NCBI GenBank assembly: GCA_964500445.1
Contig: CAZCOG010000017.1
Location: 1 to 64,000 of the forward strand
Reading direction: 5' to 3'
DNA: 64,000 bases
Origin: Persicitalea sp964500445
GTDB lineage: Bacteria > Bacteroidota > Bacteroidia > Cytophagales > Spirosomataceae
Shown here: positions 24,475 through 33,290 of the stretch, piece by piece
How the letters are laid out: each line of letters starts with the position of its first letter
Numbering within the stretch: the stretch's first letter is position 1
Program-made: the position numbers and the translations under genes
Notes under the pieces: generated by a model
Told to the model about the DNA's origin: nothing
Database searches by the model: none
What the model saw: the letters and a program-made list of their open reading frames with translations, nothing else

Positions 24475-25797
24475 TCAAACTACCTGCCAAACCCCATATC
24501 CACTCACGACTAGAATCGACACTACACTCAACCAAAAGAAAACATCGTACAGCCGCGATGGCGGCAGTGATTTGGGTAGTTCGCGGTAGCGGTATACCCA
24601 CGCCACCCACACGATCAGCAGCAGAAGTACCGACGTGGCGACGCCCCCCAGAATCACCATCATCACGGGCGACTGGAAGAACAGGAAGAAGACGCACCAG
24701 GCAAAGGGGAATATCCACGAAAAAATGGCAATGGAGCGGCGGCGCTCCTGAACGGTATTAAAAGGTAGCCAACCCAGCTGCCCGAAGGCATCGCCCCACA
24801 CCCGCGCCCAACTCGCCGTCGCGGTGAAAAGCGTGGAGTACAAAGCGGTAAAAGCTCCCACCAGAAACAGCGTTTCGGCCCAGGGACCGAGGGTTTCGGT
24901 GAAGATACGCGAAAGCACACCGATCATCCGGTAGCCCTCGGGTACTTCGCCGCTGCGGTGCAGGACTGCCGCTCCCAGCAGGTAGAAAGCCGCCGTCACG
25001 ATGGTGTACACAACCATCGAAAGCAGGGCATCAAGGTACATCACGTCGATCCAGCCTTTGGCGCGGGCAGCCCAGGCAGCGCTACCGTCGTTAGGTCCGG
25101 CGTATGCCGCGTAGCCTTTCTCGATGCACCAGTAGTTGTAGTACATGATTTCGTCGCCACCCACGCCCGTGATGCCGAACGCCCCGAAAGCGACAAGTAC
25201 CGCCTCCGGCGGCAGGCTGAAACTCAGCCCTTCCTGAATATCTGCCCAGCGAATGGCGAAAGGCGTTCCCTGCAATAATCCCAAAGAGATAAGTACCACC
25301 GACGAGAAAAGTACGATCATCACCAGCGAGCCTTTTTCGATGGGGGCGTAGTACCCCCGGTACACCAGCAGCGCGGTGACAAGTGCCGCCAGCAACGCCC
25401 AGATATCCACAGACAATGCGGGCAGCGCCATGTTCAGCACGATGGCCACGCCGCCCACGATACCGCCGACTTGCAGGAGTTTGAGTCCTTGCAGCGACAG
25501 CCACAGCCAGATGCTCCAGTGCGCCCGCCCCAGCCGTAAGCCGGGCAGGCGGTTGAAGTTGTGCATCGTGAACGTTCCGGTGTATATGGCATTCTTCCCA
25601 AATTCCAGCTGTAGCGTTACCTTGACCAGACAACTTACCAGAATGACCCAAAAAGTTACGAAACCCGCCTTGGCTCCCAGCGTGGTGGTGGCGATCAGTT
25701 CGCCGGAGCCGACAATGGCCGCCGACATGATAAAGCCGGGGCCGAGGTACTTTAATTGTCCGGCGATAGATTTTGGCGGGTCGAGCGGTTGCTGCAT
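24475..25797 (-). CDS. Divergent Nramp-family membrane transporter lacking the canonical metal motifs
   Basis: 440 residues with about 11 membrane segments of the LeuT-fold Nramp superfamily. The N-terminus (LKYLGPGFIMSAAIVGSGEL) aligns with Nramp TM1. However, the metal-binding DPGN of TM1 is replaced by GSGE, and the TM6 segment, normally MPHN, reads GVGGDEIMYY. True Mn/Fe Nramps keep both motifs. Known related branches that lost them include the Nramp-related magnesium transporters, and this protein may belong to one of these or to a further branch, so the substrate is open. The gene stands alone; its 3' end faces the Uma2 gene. Confidence 0.8.
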   Translation of the reverse strand: MQQPLDPPKSIAGQLKYLGPGFIMSAAIVGSGELIATTTLGAKAGFVTFWVILVSCLVKVTLQLEFGKNAIYTGTFTMHNFNRLPGLRLGRAHWSIWLWLSLQGLKLLQVGGIVGGVAIVLNMALPALSVDIWALLAALVTALLVYRGYYAPIEKGSLVMIVLFSSVVLISLGLLQGTPFAIRWADIQEGLSFSLPPEAVLVAFGAFGITGVGGDEIMYYNYWCIEKGYAAYAGPNDGSAAWAARAKGWIDVMYLDALLSMVVYTIVTAAFYLLGAAVLHRSGEVPEGYRMIGVLSRIFTETLGPWAETLFLVGAFTALYSTLFTATASWARVWGDAFGQLGWLPFNTVQERRRSIAIFSWIFPFAWCVFFLFFQSPVMMVILGGVATSVLLLLIVWVAWVYRYRELPKSLPPSRLYDVFFWLSVVSILVVSGYGVWQVV

Positions 25798-25871
25798 TTT
25801 GGGAATTGGGTTGAATGAAGATCAGACGAAGCGCCCGGTGGCGGCTAAGGGCAAAAGAAAGATCGCATAAG

Positions 25872-25899
25872 TTGTTACTGATTGATTATGCTATCTTTG
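25872..25899 (+). promoter_or_regulatory. Candidate promoter for the class A PBP gene
   Basis: TTG at 25872-25874 and TATCTTTG at 25892-25899, spaced by 17 bases, resemble the Bacteroidota -33/-7 pair. The -7 element is an exact TAnnTTTG match. It would give a leader of about 90 bases before the PBP start at 25997. Confidence 0.5.
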
Positions 25900-25996
25900 A
25901 GTTCAGCCGGTTTACTGCCTGCACAAGGCAAGAATTCATTCCGGCACGCGTTTTTAGGCGTAATACAACTCACTTCTGATCTGACCCTGATACTTT

Positions 25997-28348
25997 TTGA
26001 GAAACTTTGTAAAAAGAACCTGGCAAACGGTTAACCGACGCAGTCGCGGGCGTTTCCTTCGATTATTGCTTTTCTTCGGCGGCGCATTTGCGGCCATTAT
26101 CGTTTCGTTGGGCGTCGCGTTTTATCTTTTCGTGATCATGGGTTTCTTCGGCGATATGCCGTCGCGCCGCGAGTTGCAGGATAAGCGTAACGATACTGCC
26201 TCTGAAGTATATTCCGCCGATAGTGTACTGCTGGGGCGGTACTTTCTTTACGACCGCACCAACATCGCCTACCGCGACATTGACACCACGGTTATCGAAG
26301 CCCTGGTTGCTACTGAGGACGCCCGTTTCTATAAGCACCACGGTGTCGATTCGCGTAGTCTGGCACGGGTAGTTATCAAAAGTATTTTATTGCAAAAGGA
26401 AAGCTCGGGGGGAGGAAGTACCCTCACGCAGCAATTGATTAAGAATCTGTATCCCCGCCGGGATTACTGGATTTTGGATATGCCGATCAATAAAGCGCGG
26501 GAAATGGTCCTGGCCCGGCGGTTGGAATCGGTGTACACCAAGCCGGAAATTCTGGAACTGTACCTGAATACTGTTTCCTTCGGTGGGACGATTTTCGGGG
26601 TAGAGCGCGCGGCGAAGTACTTTTTCAATACCACCGCCAAGAAACTCAAACCCGAACAAGCCGCCGTACTGGTCGGGATGCTGAAAGCGACTACTTCCTA
26701 CAACCCAAAAAACCATCCCGAACGCGCCAAGACGCGGCGCAATGTAGTGCTGTCGCAAATGGCCAAGTACGGCTATCTTACGCCCGAGGAGGCGGATTCT
26801 TTGAAGAAACTGGCTTTGGTAACCAAAAAGGAAAAAGTCGATAAAAAGAAGGAGGAGCAAAATCTTGCCCCCTATTTTCGTGAGCAACTGCGCGTGGAAC
26901 TGGCTGAGTGGTGCAGCAATCAGTACAAGCGCAACGGCGATGCCTATAATCTTTACACCGACGGTCTTAAAATATATACCACGCTGGATTCCAAGCTTCA
27001 GCGCGAAGCCGAGCGGGCCGTAGCCCGGCGCATGGCCAGTTTGCAAAAGCAGTTCAACGCGCACTGGCAGGGACGCGATCCCTGGGGGCAGGATAAGTCG
27101 GTACTACAAAACGCCATGCGCCGCTCGCCGCGCTACCAGCGGATGAAGGCTGCGGGAGCTTCCGATGAAGAAATCGATAAGGCCTTCCAAAAGCGCGTGC
27201 CGATGACGCTCTACGGCTGGAACGGCTCCTTCCGCCGCACTATGAGCCCCATGGATTCACTGGCCTATTACGAAAAATTTCTGAACACGGGTATGGTGTC
27301 GATGGAGCCCGAAACGGGCTACGTGCGGGCGTGGGTCGGCGGGATCAACCATAACCTGTTCAAGTACGACCACGTCACCTCCAGGCGGCAGGTGGGCTCC
27401 ACCTTTAAGCCGATTCTGTACGCCGCGGCGCTGGAAAAAGGCGTGCAGCCCTGCAAGTACATCGAAAACAAATTGACGACCTACGAGCAGTTCGAGAACT
27501 GGTCGCCGCAGAATGCCGATAACCAGTACGGCGGCCGCTACTCGCTGGAAGGGGCCTTGTCTAACTCGGTCAATACCGTCTCGGCCCAGTTGATCCTGAA
27601 TGTGGGCGTGCCGTACACTATCCGGCTGGCCCGCGATCTGGGTATTCATAGTGACCTGCCGCCCGTGCCCTCGCTGGCGCTGGGTACGGCGGATATTTCA
27701 CTGCTCGAGATGGTAGGAGCCTACACCGCCTTTGCCAACGAAGGCCGCATCAGCGAACCAGTGTACGTGACCAAAATTGTGGATCGGAACGGTAAGGCAC
27801 TCCGCGAAAGCGAACCACAAAGGCGCCGGGAAGTTCTATCACCCGACAACGCGGCCATTATGCTGCATATGATGCAGGCCGTGGTAAATGAAGGCAGCGG
27901 GTCTGGTCTCCGCTCCACCTTCGGGCTGTCACTGGACATCGCCGGCAAGACGGGTACTACCCAAAACCAAACCGACGGCTGGTTCATCGGGATCACGCCG
28001 GGCCTGGTTACGGGTGTGTGGGTTGGGGGCGAAAGTCCGCTGGTGCGTTTCCGCAGCCTTAGTCTGGGTCAGGGCGCGCGGACGGCTTTGCCAATCTGGG
28101 GAGAATTTACTTCGCGCTTGGTCAGGCTGGGGTACTACTCCAATAAAGAACCTTTCGCCCCGTTATCCGAACGCCTAGCGAACCGCTTGAACTGCGCCCC
28201 CTACCTCGAAGACGAGCCGACCTTTTTCGATAAGGTTAGGGACGTGCTGCCATTTGATTTTCCTACGAAAGAAGAACGGCAGGAGAGGAAGAAAAGCCGG
28301 AAGGAACGCCGGGCGGAAAGACGAGCCGAGCGCAAACGGGATAACTAA
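25997..28348 (+). CDS. Class A penicillin-binding protein (PBP1a-like), TTG start
   Basis: 783 residues. This bifunctional inner-membrane enzyme polymerises glycan strands and cross-links peptides in the periplasm. A basic N-terminus precedes one membrane segment (about 22-46). The GT51 glycosyltransferase domain has EDARFYKHHG (Glu near 107) and GGGSTLTQQLIKNLY. The transpeptidase domain has STFK (Ser near 468), SNSVNT and KTGTT (near 651). The C-terminus is a Lys/Arg-rich tail. The start appears to be TTG at 25997: a TGA stop lies in frame at 25988-25990, no ATG lies between, and the next ATG (about residue 48) would remove the membrane anchor. It converges with the MutS-like gene. Confidence 0.93.
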   Translation: MRNFVKRTWQTVNRRSRGRFLRLLLFFGGAFAAIIVSLGVAFYLFVIMGFFGDMPSRRELQDKRNDTASEVYSADSVLLGRYFLYDRTNIAYRDIDTTVIEALVATEDARFYKHHGVDSRSLARVVIKSILLQKESSGGGSTLTQQLIKNLYPRRDYWILDMPINKAREMVLARRLESVYTKPEILELYLNTVSFGGTIFGVERAAKYFFNTTAKKLKPEQAAVLVGMLKATTSYNPKNHPERAKTRRNVVLSQMAKYGYLTPEEADSLKKLALVTKKEKVDKKKEEQNLAPYFREQLRVELAEWCSNQYKRNGDAYNLYTDGLKIYTTLDSKLQREAERAVARRMASLQKQFNAHWQGRDPWGQDKSVLQNAMRRSPRYQRMKAAGASDEEIDKAFQKRVPMTLYGWNGSFRRTMSPMDSLAYYEKFLNTGMVSMEPETGYVRAWVGGINHNLFKYDHVTSRRQVGSTFKPILYAAALEKGVQPCKYIENKLTTYEQFENWSPQNADNQYGGRYSLEGALSNSVNTVSAQLILNVGVPYTIRLARDLGIHSDLPPVPSLALGTADISLLEMVGAYTAFANEGRISEPVYVTKIVDRNGKALRESEPQRRREVLSPDNAAIMLHMMQAVVNEGSGSGLRSTFGLSLDIAGKTGTTQNQTDGWFIGITPGLVTGVWVGGESPLVRFRSLSLGQGARTALPIWGEFTSRLVRLGYYSNKEPFAPLSERLANRLNCAPYLEDEPTFFDKVRDVLPFDFPTKEERQERKKSRKERRAERRAERKRDN

Positions 28349-28365
28349 CAAATAGAGGGGAGGAA

Positions 28366-28391
28366 GTACGGCAAGAAATTTCTGTACTTTC
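28366..28391. terminator. Stem-loop between convergent genes
   Basis: AAGTAC (28366-28371) pairs with GTACTT (28386-28391) around the inner palindrome AGAAATTTCT. It lies in the 88-base gap between the stops of the PBP and MutS-like genes, as expected for a shared terminator. The stem is imperfect because of a GGCA bulge. Confidence 0.4.
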
Positions 28392-28436
28392 TTGGCGAGA
28401 TCAGTATTTTCTGCTGAGGATTACGGTTCTCTTTTT

Positions 28437-29753
28437 TTATTGCAAACAAGAAAGTACCTCCGTCTGATTCAAGAGCAGCAGGCCGGTTTGCTCTTCGGTG
28501 ATACCTCTCTCTATTTGGTGGGTAAACATAAGCTTTCCTTTCAGTACGTTGGTTTTGAAGCAATTAAATTGCACACTGGTATTCTTTTCATAAGGAGCTC
28601 CCAATTGGACGAGATGGGAAGAAATCAAAAACAGGCTACCTGATTGCCGGATAAGGGTATCGATCACCTGGCGAGCGCACATGAAGGCATCCTGTGGATT
28701 GGTCCCTCTAAACAGCTCATCGGCCAGCAAAAAGATCCTTTGTCCCTCCGATATGGCCTGAGCCACTTCCTTGATCCGAATGAGTTCGGTATAAAAATGA
28801 CTATACCCCAAATCCAGACTATCGCTCAAATGAATGCTTGTCATCAGACGATCGAAAAAACTGAGAGTAGCCGTCCGGGCCGGCACAGGCAATCCCAGGT
28901 GAGCCAGATAAAGTACCAGCCCGCAGGTTTTCAAAAAGGTAGTTTTTCCACTCATATTTCCTCCCGTCAGCAGCGTCAGCCGTTGGGGAAAAGCAAGGGA
29001 AAAATCGTTGCCTACGGCCACCTCATCACTGAGCAGGGGATGCTTCATATCCATGACGCTGAAAGTTGGTTCCTGAGTTGGAACAAACGACGGGTAGACC
29101 CAGCGGGCTGTTTGCAAAAAGCGGGCGATGCCGCAATACGCATCGAGCTGATAAAAAACAGCCAGCACCGCTTTGACCTGGTTTACGTACTTCTGCCTCA
29201 AAAAGAAATCGACTTCTATCATCGAAATTCGGTTGAGCTTAGTCGTCAGTGTCGGCTGGGCGTGGTCGAAAAAGTCTCGCAGTACCTTTGCATGTTGTTG
29301 CAATTCATGGGGCAGCTGATCGGAGTCACGCCACCAGGCTGTCTTTTCGCCAATCATCCCAAGTACTTTTTGCAGGGCGGTGGTACCTGACAGCAACCTG
29401 TAAAAATCATGCGTACTAAACCACCGGTACCACAGGGACAACCGGTAACGATTGAACCAGGTTTTTGCCGAATTCCAGGCCAAGTTGCTATCCAGATGAT
29501 TGTGTGCCGCGGTTAAATAGCTTTTTGGAACGGTAAACTCTATCTCGGTTAGATTGGCAGAAATATATTGAAGTAGTTTCTGGCGTTGTTGAATTTCCGG
29601 TAGGGTACCCAGCGGCGTGCTCAAAAGCAGCTGTATATGGTCCCTACCTGAGTGCGTATAGGCTCGATTGAGTAGATCCAAAACACTGCGTTCGCCCACC
29701 TGCCGCGGTAGAATCTGAAGTTCGTGCAGTGTATGGGCAGCAAGGGCTTTCAC
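28437..29753 (-). CDS. MutS-family ATPase core without mismatch-recognition domain
   Basis: 438 residues. The helical MutS lever/core region occupies about 1-235 and the ATPase domain about 235-438, with Walker A TGGNMSGKTTFL (about 259-270), Walker B IFLLADELFRGTN (about 341) and the ISSHLVQLG segment. The N-terminal mismatch-binding and connector domains of MutS (about 850 residues in full length) are absent, and there is no Smr nuclease tail as in MutS2. Short MutS-core proteins of this sort occur in Bacteroidota with no fixed function; DNA junction or recombination work is a guess. The gene is single and faces the PBP gene. Confidence 0.85.
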   Translation of the reverse strand: MKALAAHTLHELQILPRQVGERSVLDLLNRAYTHSGRDHIQLLLSTPLGTLPEIQQRQKLLQYISANLTEIEFTVPKSYLTAAHNHLDSNLAWNSAKTWFNRYRLSLWYRWFSTHDFYRLLSGTTALQKVLGMIGEKTAWWRDSDQLPHELQQHAKVLRDFFDHAQPTLTTKLNRISMIEVDFFLRQKYVNQVKAVLAVFYQLDAYCGIARFLQTARWVYPSFVPTQEPTFSVMDMKHPLLSDEVAVGNDFSLAFPQRLTLLTGGNMSGKTTFLKTCGLVLYLAHLGLPVPARTATLSFFDRLMTSIHLSDSLDLGYSHFYTELIRIKEVAQAISEGQRIFLLADELFRGTNPQDAFMCARQVIDTLIRQSGSLFLISSHLVQLGAPYEKNTSVQFNCFKTNVLKGKLMFTHQIERGITEEQTGLLLLNQTEVLSCLQ

Positions 29754-29986
29754 AAGTCGTTGTTTTTACAAACATAAGCTAATGTCCGGCCGGGCGACTG
29801 TTAAAATTTCTTAAAGGCAAGCTTGGACAGCGTATTTCTCTGTTTGGGAGAAGAACGGCGCTTGCGTCGATAGGGTCTTGGTATCGCTGATACACTGGGG
29901 TTTTTGTCTGATGGAAAGCACGATAGCCTGAATTTTAGTATATTTACCACCGCACTAGAAGTGTAAACCCATACTTTTCTGAAACT

Positions 29987-30187
29987 ATGCAAGCTGATAC
30001 GCTTAGAAAGTACCAGACTTTTTTCTACGACGAAAAAGGAAATCCCGTTATGGTACAACTTGATTTGAGAAACAAAGCCGTTCGGGAAGCCTACGAGGAT
30101 TGGATGGATGCCAGAGAAGCCATGGCGGGGGAAAAAGATTCGAGCCGCTCGTTCGAGGAATTTATTTATGAGTGGAAGTATGACTGA
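29987..30187 (+). CDS. Small acidic orphan protein
   Basis: 66 residues: MQADTLRKYQTFFYDEKGNP at the start, followed by one charged helix-rich stretch (KAVREAYEDWMDAREAMAG) and an acidic, aromatic end (FEEFIYEWKYD). It has no signal or membrane segment. The size and charge resemble some antitoxins, but no toxin gene flanks it; the next gene is the molybdenum hydroxylase small subunit 100 bases on. A near -7 box (TACTTTTC, 29972-29979) lies just before the ATG. The function is unknown. Confidence 0.5.
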   Translation: MQADTLRKYQTFFYDEKGNPVMVQLDLRNKAVREAYEDWMDAREAMAGEKDSSRSFEEFIYEWKYD

Positions 30188-30223
30188 TACATTTTTCTAT
30201 CATTGTTTGCAAATACCTAGCAG

Positions 30224-30259
30224 TCAGTAATTTAATTCACAACAAAAATCAGTAATTTA
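30224..30259 (+). repeat. Direct repeat upstream of the molybdenum hydroxylase genes
   Basis: The 11-mer TCAGTAATTTA occurs at 30224-30234 and again at 30249-30259, 25 bases apart, ending 28 bases before the iorA-like start. The spacing of about 2.4 helical turns and the position suggest a regulator-binding pair or promoter duplication. Confidence 0.4.
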
Positions 30260-30287
30260 GCCCAAAACTAAACCAACCAATACCATC

Positions 30288-30749
30288 ATGGCCCAATACA
30301 ACCTGAAAATCAATGGCCAAACCTACAAGGCCGACGTCGAGCCGGACACGCCGTTGCTGTGGGTTTTGCGCGACAGCCTCGGGCTGGTCGGCACCAAATA
30401 CGGCTGCGGCATTGCGCAGTGCGGCGCCTGCACCGTCCACGTCAACGACTCGGCCACGCGTTCCTGCGTGCTGCCCGTGTCAGCCGTCGGCGACTCCAAA
30501 GTGACGACCATCGAAGGACTTTCTGAAAAGGGCGATCACCCTGTGCAGCAGGCCTGGAACGAAGTGGATGTGCCGCAGTGCGGCTATTGCCAGGCGGGCC
30601 AGATTATGACCGCCGCCGCGCTGCTGAAAAGAAATGCCAAGCCCAGCGACAAGCAAATCGAAAACGCGATGAACGGCAACCTTTGCCGCTGTGGTACCTA
30701 CCACCGCATCCGCGAAGCCGTGAAAGTAGCCTCCACCAAAACCAACTAA
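30288..30749 (+). CDS. iorA: Molybdenum hydroxylase 2Fe-2S subunit (isoquinoline 1-oxidoreductase alpha type)
   Basis: 153 residues. It carries two [2Fe-2S] clusters that pass electrons from the molybdenum site to an acceptor. The plant-ferredoxin-type cluster is bound by Cys40, Cys45, Cys48 and Cys60 (CGIAQCGAC and SC). The second, helical-domain cluster is bound by Cys98, Cys101, Cys133 and Cys135 (CGYC and CRC). Length and layout match the small subunit of the two-subunit IorAB/aldehyde oxidase group, which lacks an FAD subunit. The large subunit gene starts 3 bases after its stop. The true substrate of Bacteroidota members is unknown. Confidence 0.9.
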   Translation: MAQYNLKINGQTYKADVEPDTPLLWVLRDSLGLVGTKYGCGIAQCGACTVHVNDSATRSCVLPVSAVGDSKVTTIEGLSEKGDHPVQQAWNEVDVPQCGYCQAGQIMTAAALLKRNAKPSDKQIENAMNGNLCRCGTYHRIREAVKVASTKTN

Positions 30750-30752
30750 GCC

Positions 30753-32900
30753 ATGCCTAACCTGACCAATACCAACCGACGCGATTTCATGAAGCTGGCG
30801 GCCACGGCGGGCGGTGGCGTGCTGCTGGGATTCCACTGGCGCAACGCCGACGCCAAACCCGCTGTCCTCGACGCGGCGGCGGAAGCTGCGGCCCCGAGTA
30901 TCGAATTCAACAGCTACCTGGCCGTCGCGCCTGATGGCAAAATCACCATTTTCTCGCCCAATCCCGAAGTAGGGCAGGGCATCAAAACCGCCTTCCCGAT
31001 TGTCGTTGCCGAAGAGCTCGACGTAGACTGGCAGCAGGTACACGTCGCCCAGGCCCCGCTGGACACCGAAAAATTCCAGCGGCAGGTGGCAGGTGGCAGC
31101 GGCTCCATTCCGCACTCCTGGAAGCGGCTGCGCCAAGCCGGAGCCACTGCGCGGCAGCTGTTTATCAATACCGCCGCCCAGCGCTGGGGCGTGGCACCCG
31201 AGCAATGTACTACCGAAAGCGGCGCGGTGCTGCTCAAAGGCTCCAAAAAGAAACTGACTTACGGCGAACTGGCCGCCGATGCCGCCAAAATGCCCACGCC
31301 CACCGACGTACCGCTGAAAGATCCCAAGGATTTTAAGCTGATCGGTTCGACCATTCGTAATGTGGACAATCAGGACATTATTACGGGTAAGCCGCTGTTC
31401 GGGCTGGACTTCACCCGCGAGGGCATGTTGTATGCCGTAGTAGAGCGTCCGAAGGCATTTGGTATGAAGCTGAAATCGGTGGATTCCGCTGCGGCCAAGG
31501 CTATCCCCGGCATTGTGGACGTGGTGACCTTCGACAATAACGTGGCCGTGGTGGGCAAATCTACCTGGCAGGTAATGAAGGCGCGAAAGGCTTTGAAAAT
31601 TGATTACGAAAAGGAAGCCGCGCTGGAAAGTACCAGCGACCACGACCGGATTTTCGATGAACTGCTCAACTCGGATAAGAACGAAGTCCGCCGTAAGGAA
31701 GGCGACGTGGACAAGGCGTTCAAAAGTGCCGCCAAAGTGGTCAAAAGCGAGTACCAGTGTCCGTTCCTGCCGCACAACCCGCTGGAACCGATGAATTTCT
31801 TCGCGCACGTCCGTCCCGACGGCGCCGAGCTCATTGGTCCGACCCAAACGCCGGAACGCGCGCAGGGCGAAGCTGCCAAGTACCTGGGCATCCCCAAGGA
31901 AAAAATTACGGTCGAGATGACCCGCATGGGCGGTGGCTTTGGCCGTCGTTTGGCCGCCGACTTCGTGATGGAAGCCGTAAAAGTATCGGCCCTGACCAAA
32001 GCACCCATCAAGCTCATCTGGTCGCGGGAGGACGACATGACGGGCGGCGACTACCGTCCGGCGGTGAAGTACCGCTTCGAGGCCGCCCTTGACGACAAAG
32101 GAAATATGATCGGTTATAAGTTACGCGGCGCGGGCATCAACGCTGGCAACCCCACCCGGGAGAACAACTTCCCGGCGGGCGCGGTAGATAACCTGCTGAT
32201 CGACTCCGCCGAACACAAGTCGGCCATCACGACGGGCCCTTGGCGCGCGCCAATCACCAACTTCCTGGCTGCTGCCGAGCAATCGTTCCTGGACGAAGTA
32301 GCGCAGGCCGCCGGGAAGGACCCGATCCAGTTTCGCCTTGAGCTGCTGGAAAAAGCCAAAACGGCTCCGGCGGGCGACGTGCGTTACGACGTGGACCGGA
32401 TGATTGCGGTGACCAAACTCGCCGCCGAAAAATCGAATTGGGGCAAGGACAAAACCAAGAACCAGGGTTTCAGCCTGTACTACTCGCACCTGTCGTACGT
32501 GGCGCAGGTCGGTGAGGTCGAGATGAAGGCGGGCAAGCCGGAACTGACCAAGATCATCGCCGCCGTGGATTGCGGCATCGTCATCAACCAGAGCGGTGCC
32601 CGGCAGCAGGTGATGGGCGGCGTGGTGGATGGCTTCGGCCACGCCATGTACGGTAGCCTCAGCTTTACCGATGGCGTACCCGACCAGAGCAATTTCAACA
32701 AGTACCGCATCATCAGGATGCAGGAAATCCCCGAAGTGGAGGTACATTTCGTGGACAACGGCATCGACCCCACCGGCCTTGGAGAACCCGCCCTGCCCCC
32801 CACGGGTGGCGCGGTGGCGAATGCTTTCTTCAAAGCCACGGGCAAGCGGTTGTACAAGCAGCCGTTTGTCGAAGGATGGAGCGCGAAGGTGGAGAGTTGA
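30753..32900 (+). CDS. iorB: Molybdenum hydroxylase large subunit (IorB-like), Tat-exported
   Basis: 715 residues. The N-terminus has a twin-arginine signal (NRRDFMKLAATAGGGVLLG), so the holoenzyme is probably folded with cofactor and exported, the small subunit travelling along. The molybdopterin-binding region shows GGGFGRRL and, near the end, GLGEPALPPTGGAVANAFF, whose Glu is the expected catalytic base of the xanthine oxidase family. Substrates of the family are N-heterocycles and aldehydes. No FAD subunit, XdhC-type chaperone or cytochrome subunit follows, so cofactor insertion genes and the electron acceptor must lie elsewhere. A rho-independent terminator lies 28 bases downstream. Confidence 0.9.
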   Translation: MPNLTNTNRRDFMKLAATAGGGVLLGFHWRNADAKPAVLDAAAEAAAPSIEFNSYLAVAPDGKITIFSPNPEVGQGIKTAFPIVVAEELDVDWQQVHVAQAPLDTEKFQRQVAGGSGSIPHSWKRLRQAGATARQLFINTAAQRWGVAPEQCTTESGAVLLKGSKKKLTYGELAADAAKMPTPTDVPLKDPKDFKLIGSTIRNVDNQDIITGKPLFGLDFTREGMLYAVVERPKAFGMKLKSVDSAAAKAIPGIVDVVTFDNNVAVVGKSTWQVMKARKALKIDYEKEAALESTSDHDRIFDELLNSDKNEVRRKEGDVDKAFKSAAKVVKSEYQCPFLPHNPLEPMNFFAHVRPDGAELIGPTQTPERAQGEAAKYLGIPKEKITVEMTRMGGGFGRRLAADFVMEAVKVSALTKAPIKLIWSREDDMTGGDYRPAVKYRFEAALDDKGNMIGYKLRGAGINAGNPTRENNFPAGAVDNLLIDSAEHKSAITTGPWRAPITNFLAAAEQSFLDEVAQAAGKDPIQFRLELLEKAKTAPAGDVRYDVDRMIAVTKLAAEKSNWGKDKTKNQGFSLYYSHLSYVAQVGEVEMKAGKPELTKIIAAVDCGIVINQSGARQQVMGGVVDGFGHAMYGSLSFTDGVPDQSNFNKYRIIRMQEIPEVEVHFVDNGIDPTGLGEPALPPTGGAVANAFFKATGKRLYKQPFVEGWSAKVES

Positions 32901-32927
32901 TAGTTTGTTTGACAGTTTAAATGATAT

Positions 32928-32955
32928 AAGCCCGGTCGGTTTGACCGGGCTTTTG
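32928..32955 (+). terminator. Rho-independent terminator after the IorAB genes
   Basis: AAGCCCGGTC (32928-32937) and GACCGGGCTT (32943-32952) form a 10-bp GC-rich stem with a 5-base loop, followed by TTTGTG. It ends the molybdenum hydroxylase operon. Confidence 0.85.
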
Positions 32956-32989
32956 TGTATTTTACGCTGGGTTTGAATGATCTCCCGGA

Positions 32990-33290
32990 GGACTGTGGGG
33001 TAGTTGTCATCGGGTGGTCGGTTGCGGGCAATGCTGGGTGGGTTCCAATATTTACACCATCGTTTCCGACATATTTCCCCAGAGTGCGATCGGTATCGGC
33101 GGTATGGCGGGTGCCACCGGTGGGGTTTTGTTTGCATTATTCATCGGTCGTACCCTTGATTCTTACAAACAGGTTTCCAACCTGTTTGCGGGATAAAATT
33201 TCATATTTATAGATTTGTGGCATATCGTTTCTGGTCGCCTGGCTGACGATTTATTTCATTACTCCGAGGATGAAGCCGCTGGTGGTTTAG
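32990..33290 (+). pseudogene. Remnant of an MFS sugar-acid transporter (ExuT-like C-terminus)
   Basis: Translation in shifting frames recovers the end of a hexuronate/sugar-phosphate type MFS transporter. The pieces are VVVIGWSVAGNAGW (about 33000-33041), then after a +1 shift SNIYTIVSDIFPQSA and IGIGGMAGATGGVLFALFIG (33044 onward). An in-frame TAA at 33194-33196 replaces the expected Tyr codon. After a second shift, ICGISFLVAWLTIYFITPRM and a natural-looking stop at 33288-33290 follow. The first nine or so membrane segments are gone. The remnant begins just after the IorAB terminator. Confidence 0.8.

Noticed and set aside
29987..30187. 66-residue protein as the antitoxin of a toxin-antitoxin pair
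   Set aside because: No toxin-like gene on either side; size and charge alone are not enough.
30480..31847. 455-codon minus-strand frame antisense to the IorAB genes
   Set aside because: Shadow of strongly conserved plus-strand genes in a GC-rich region; translation shows no domain.
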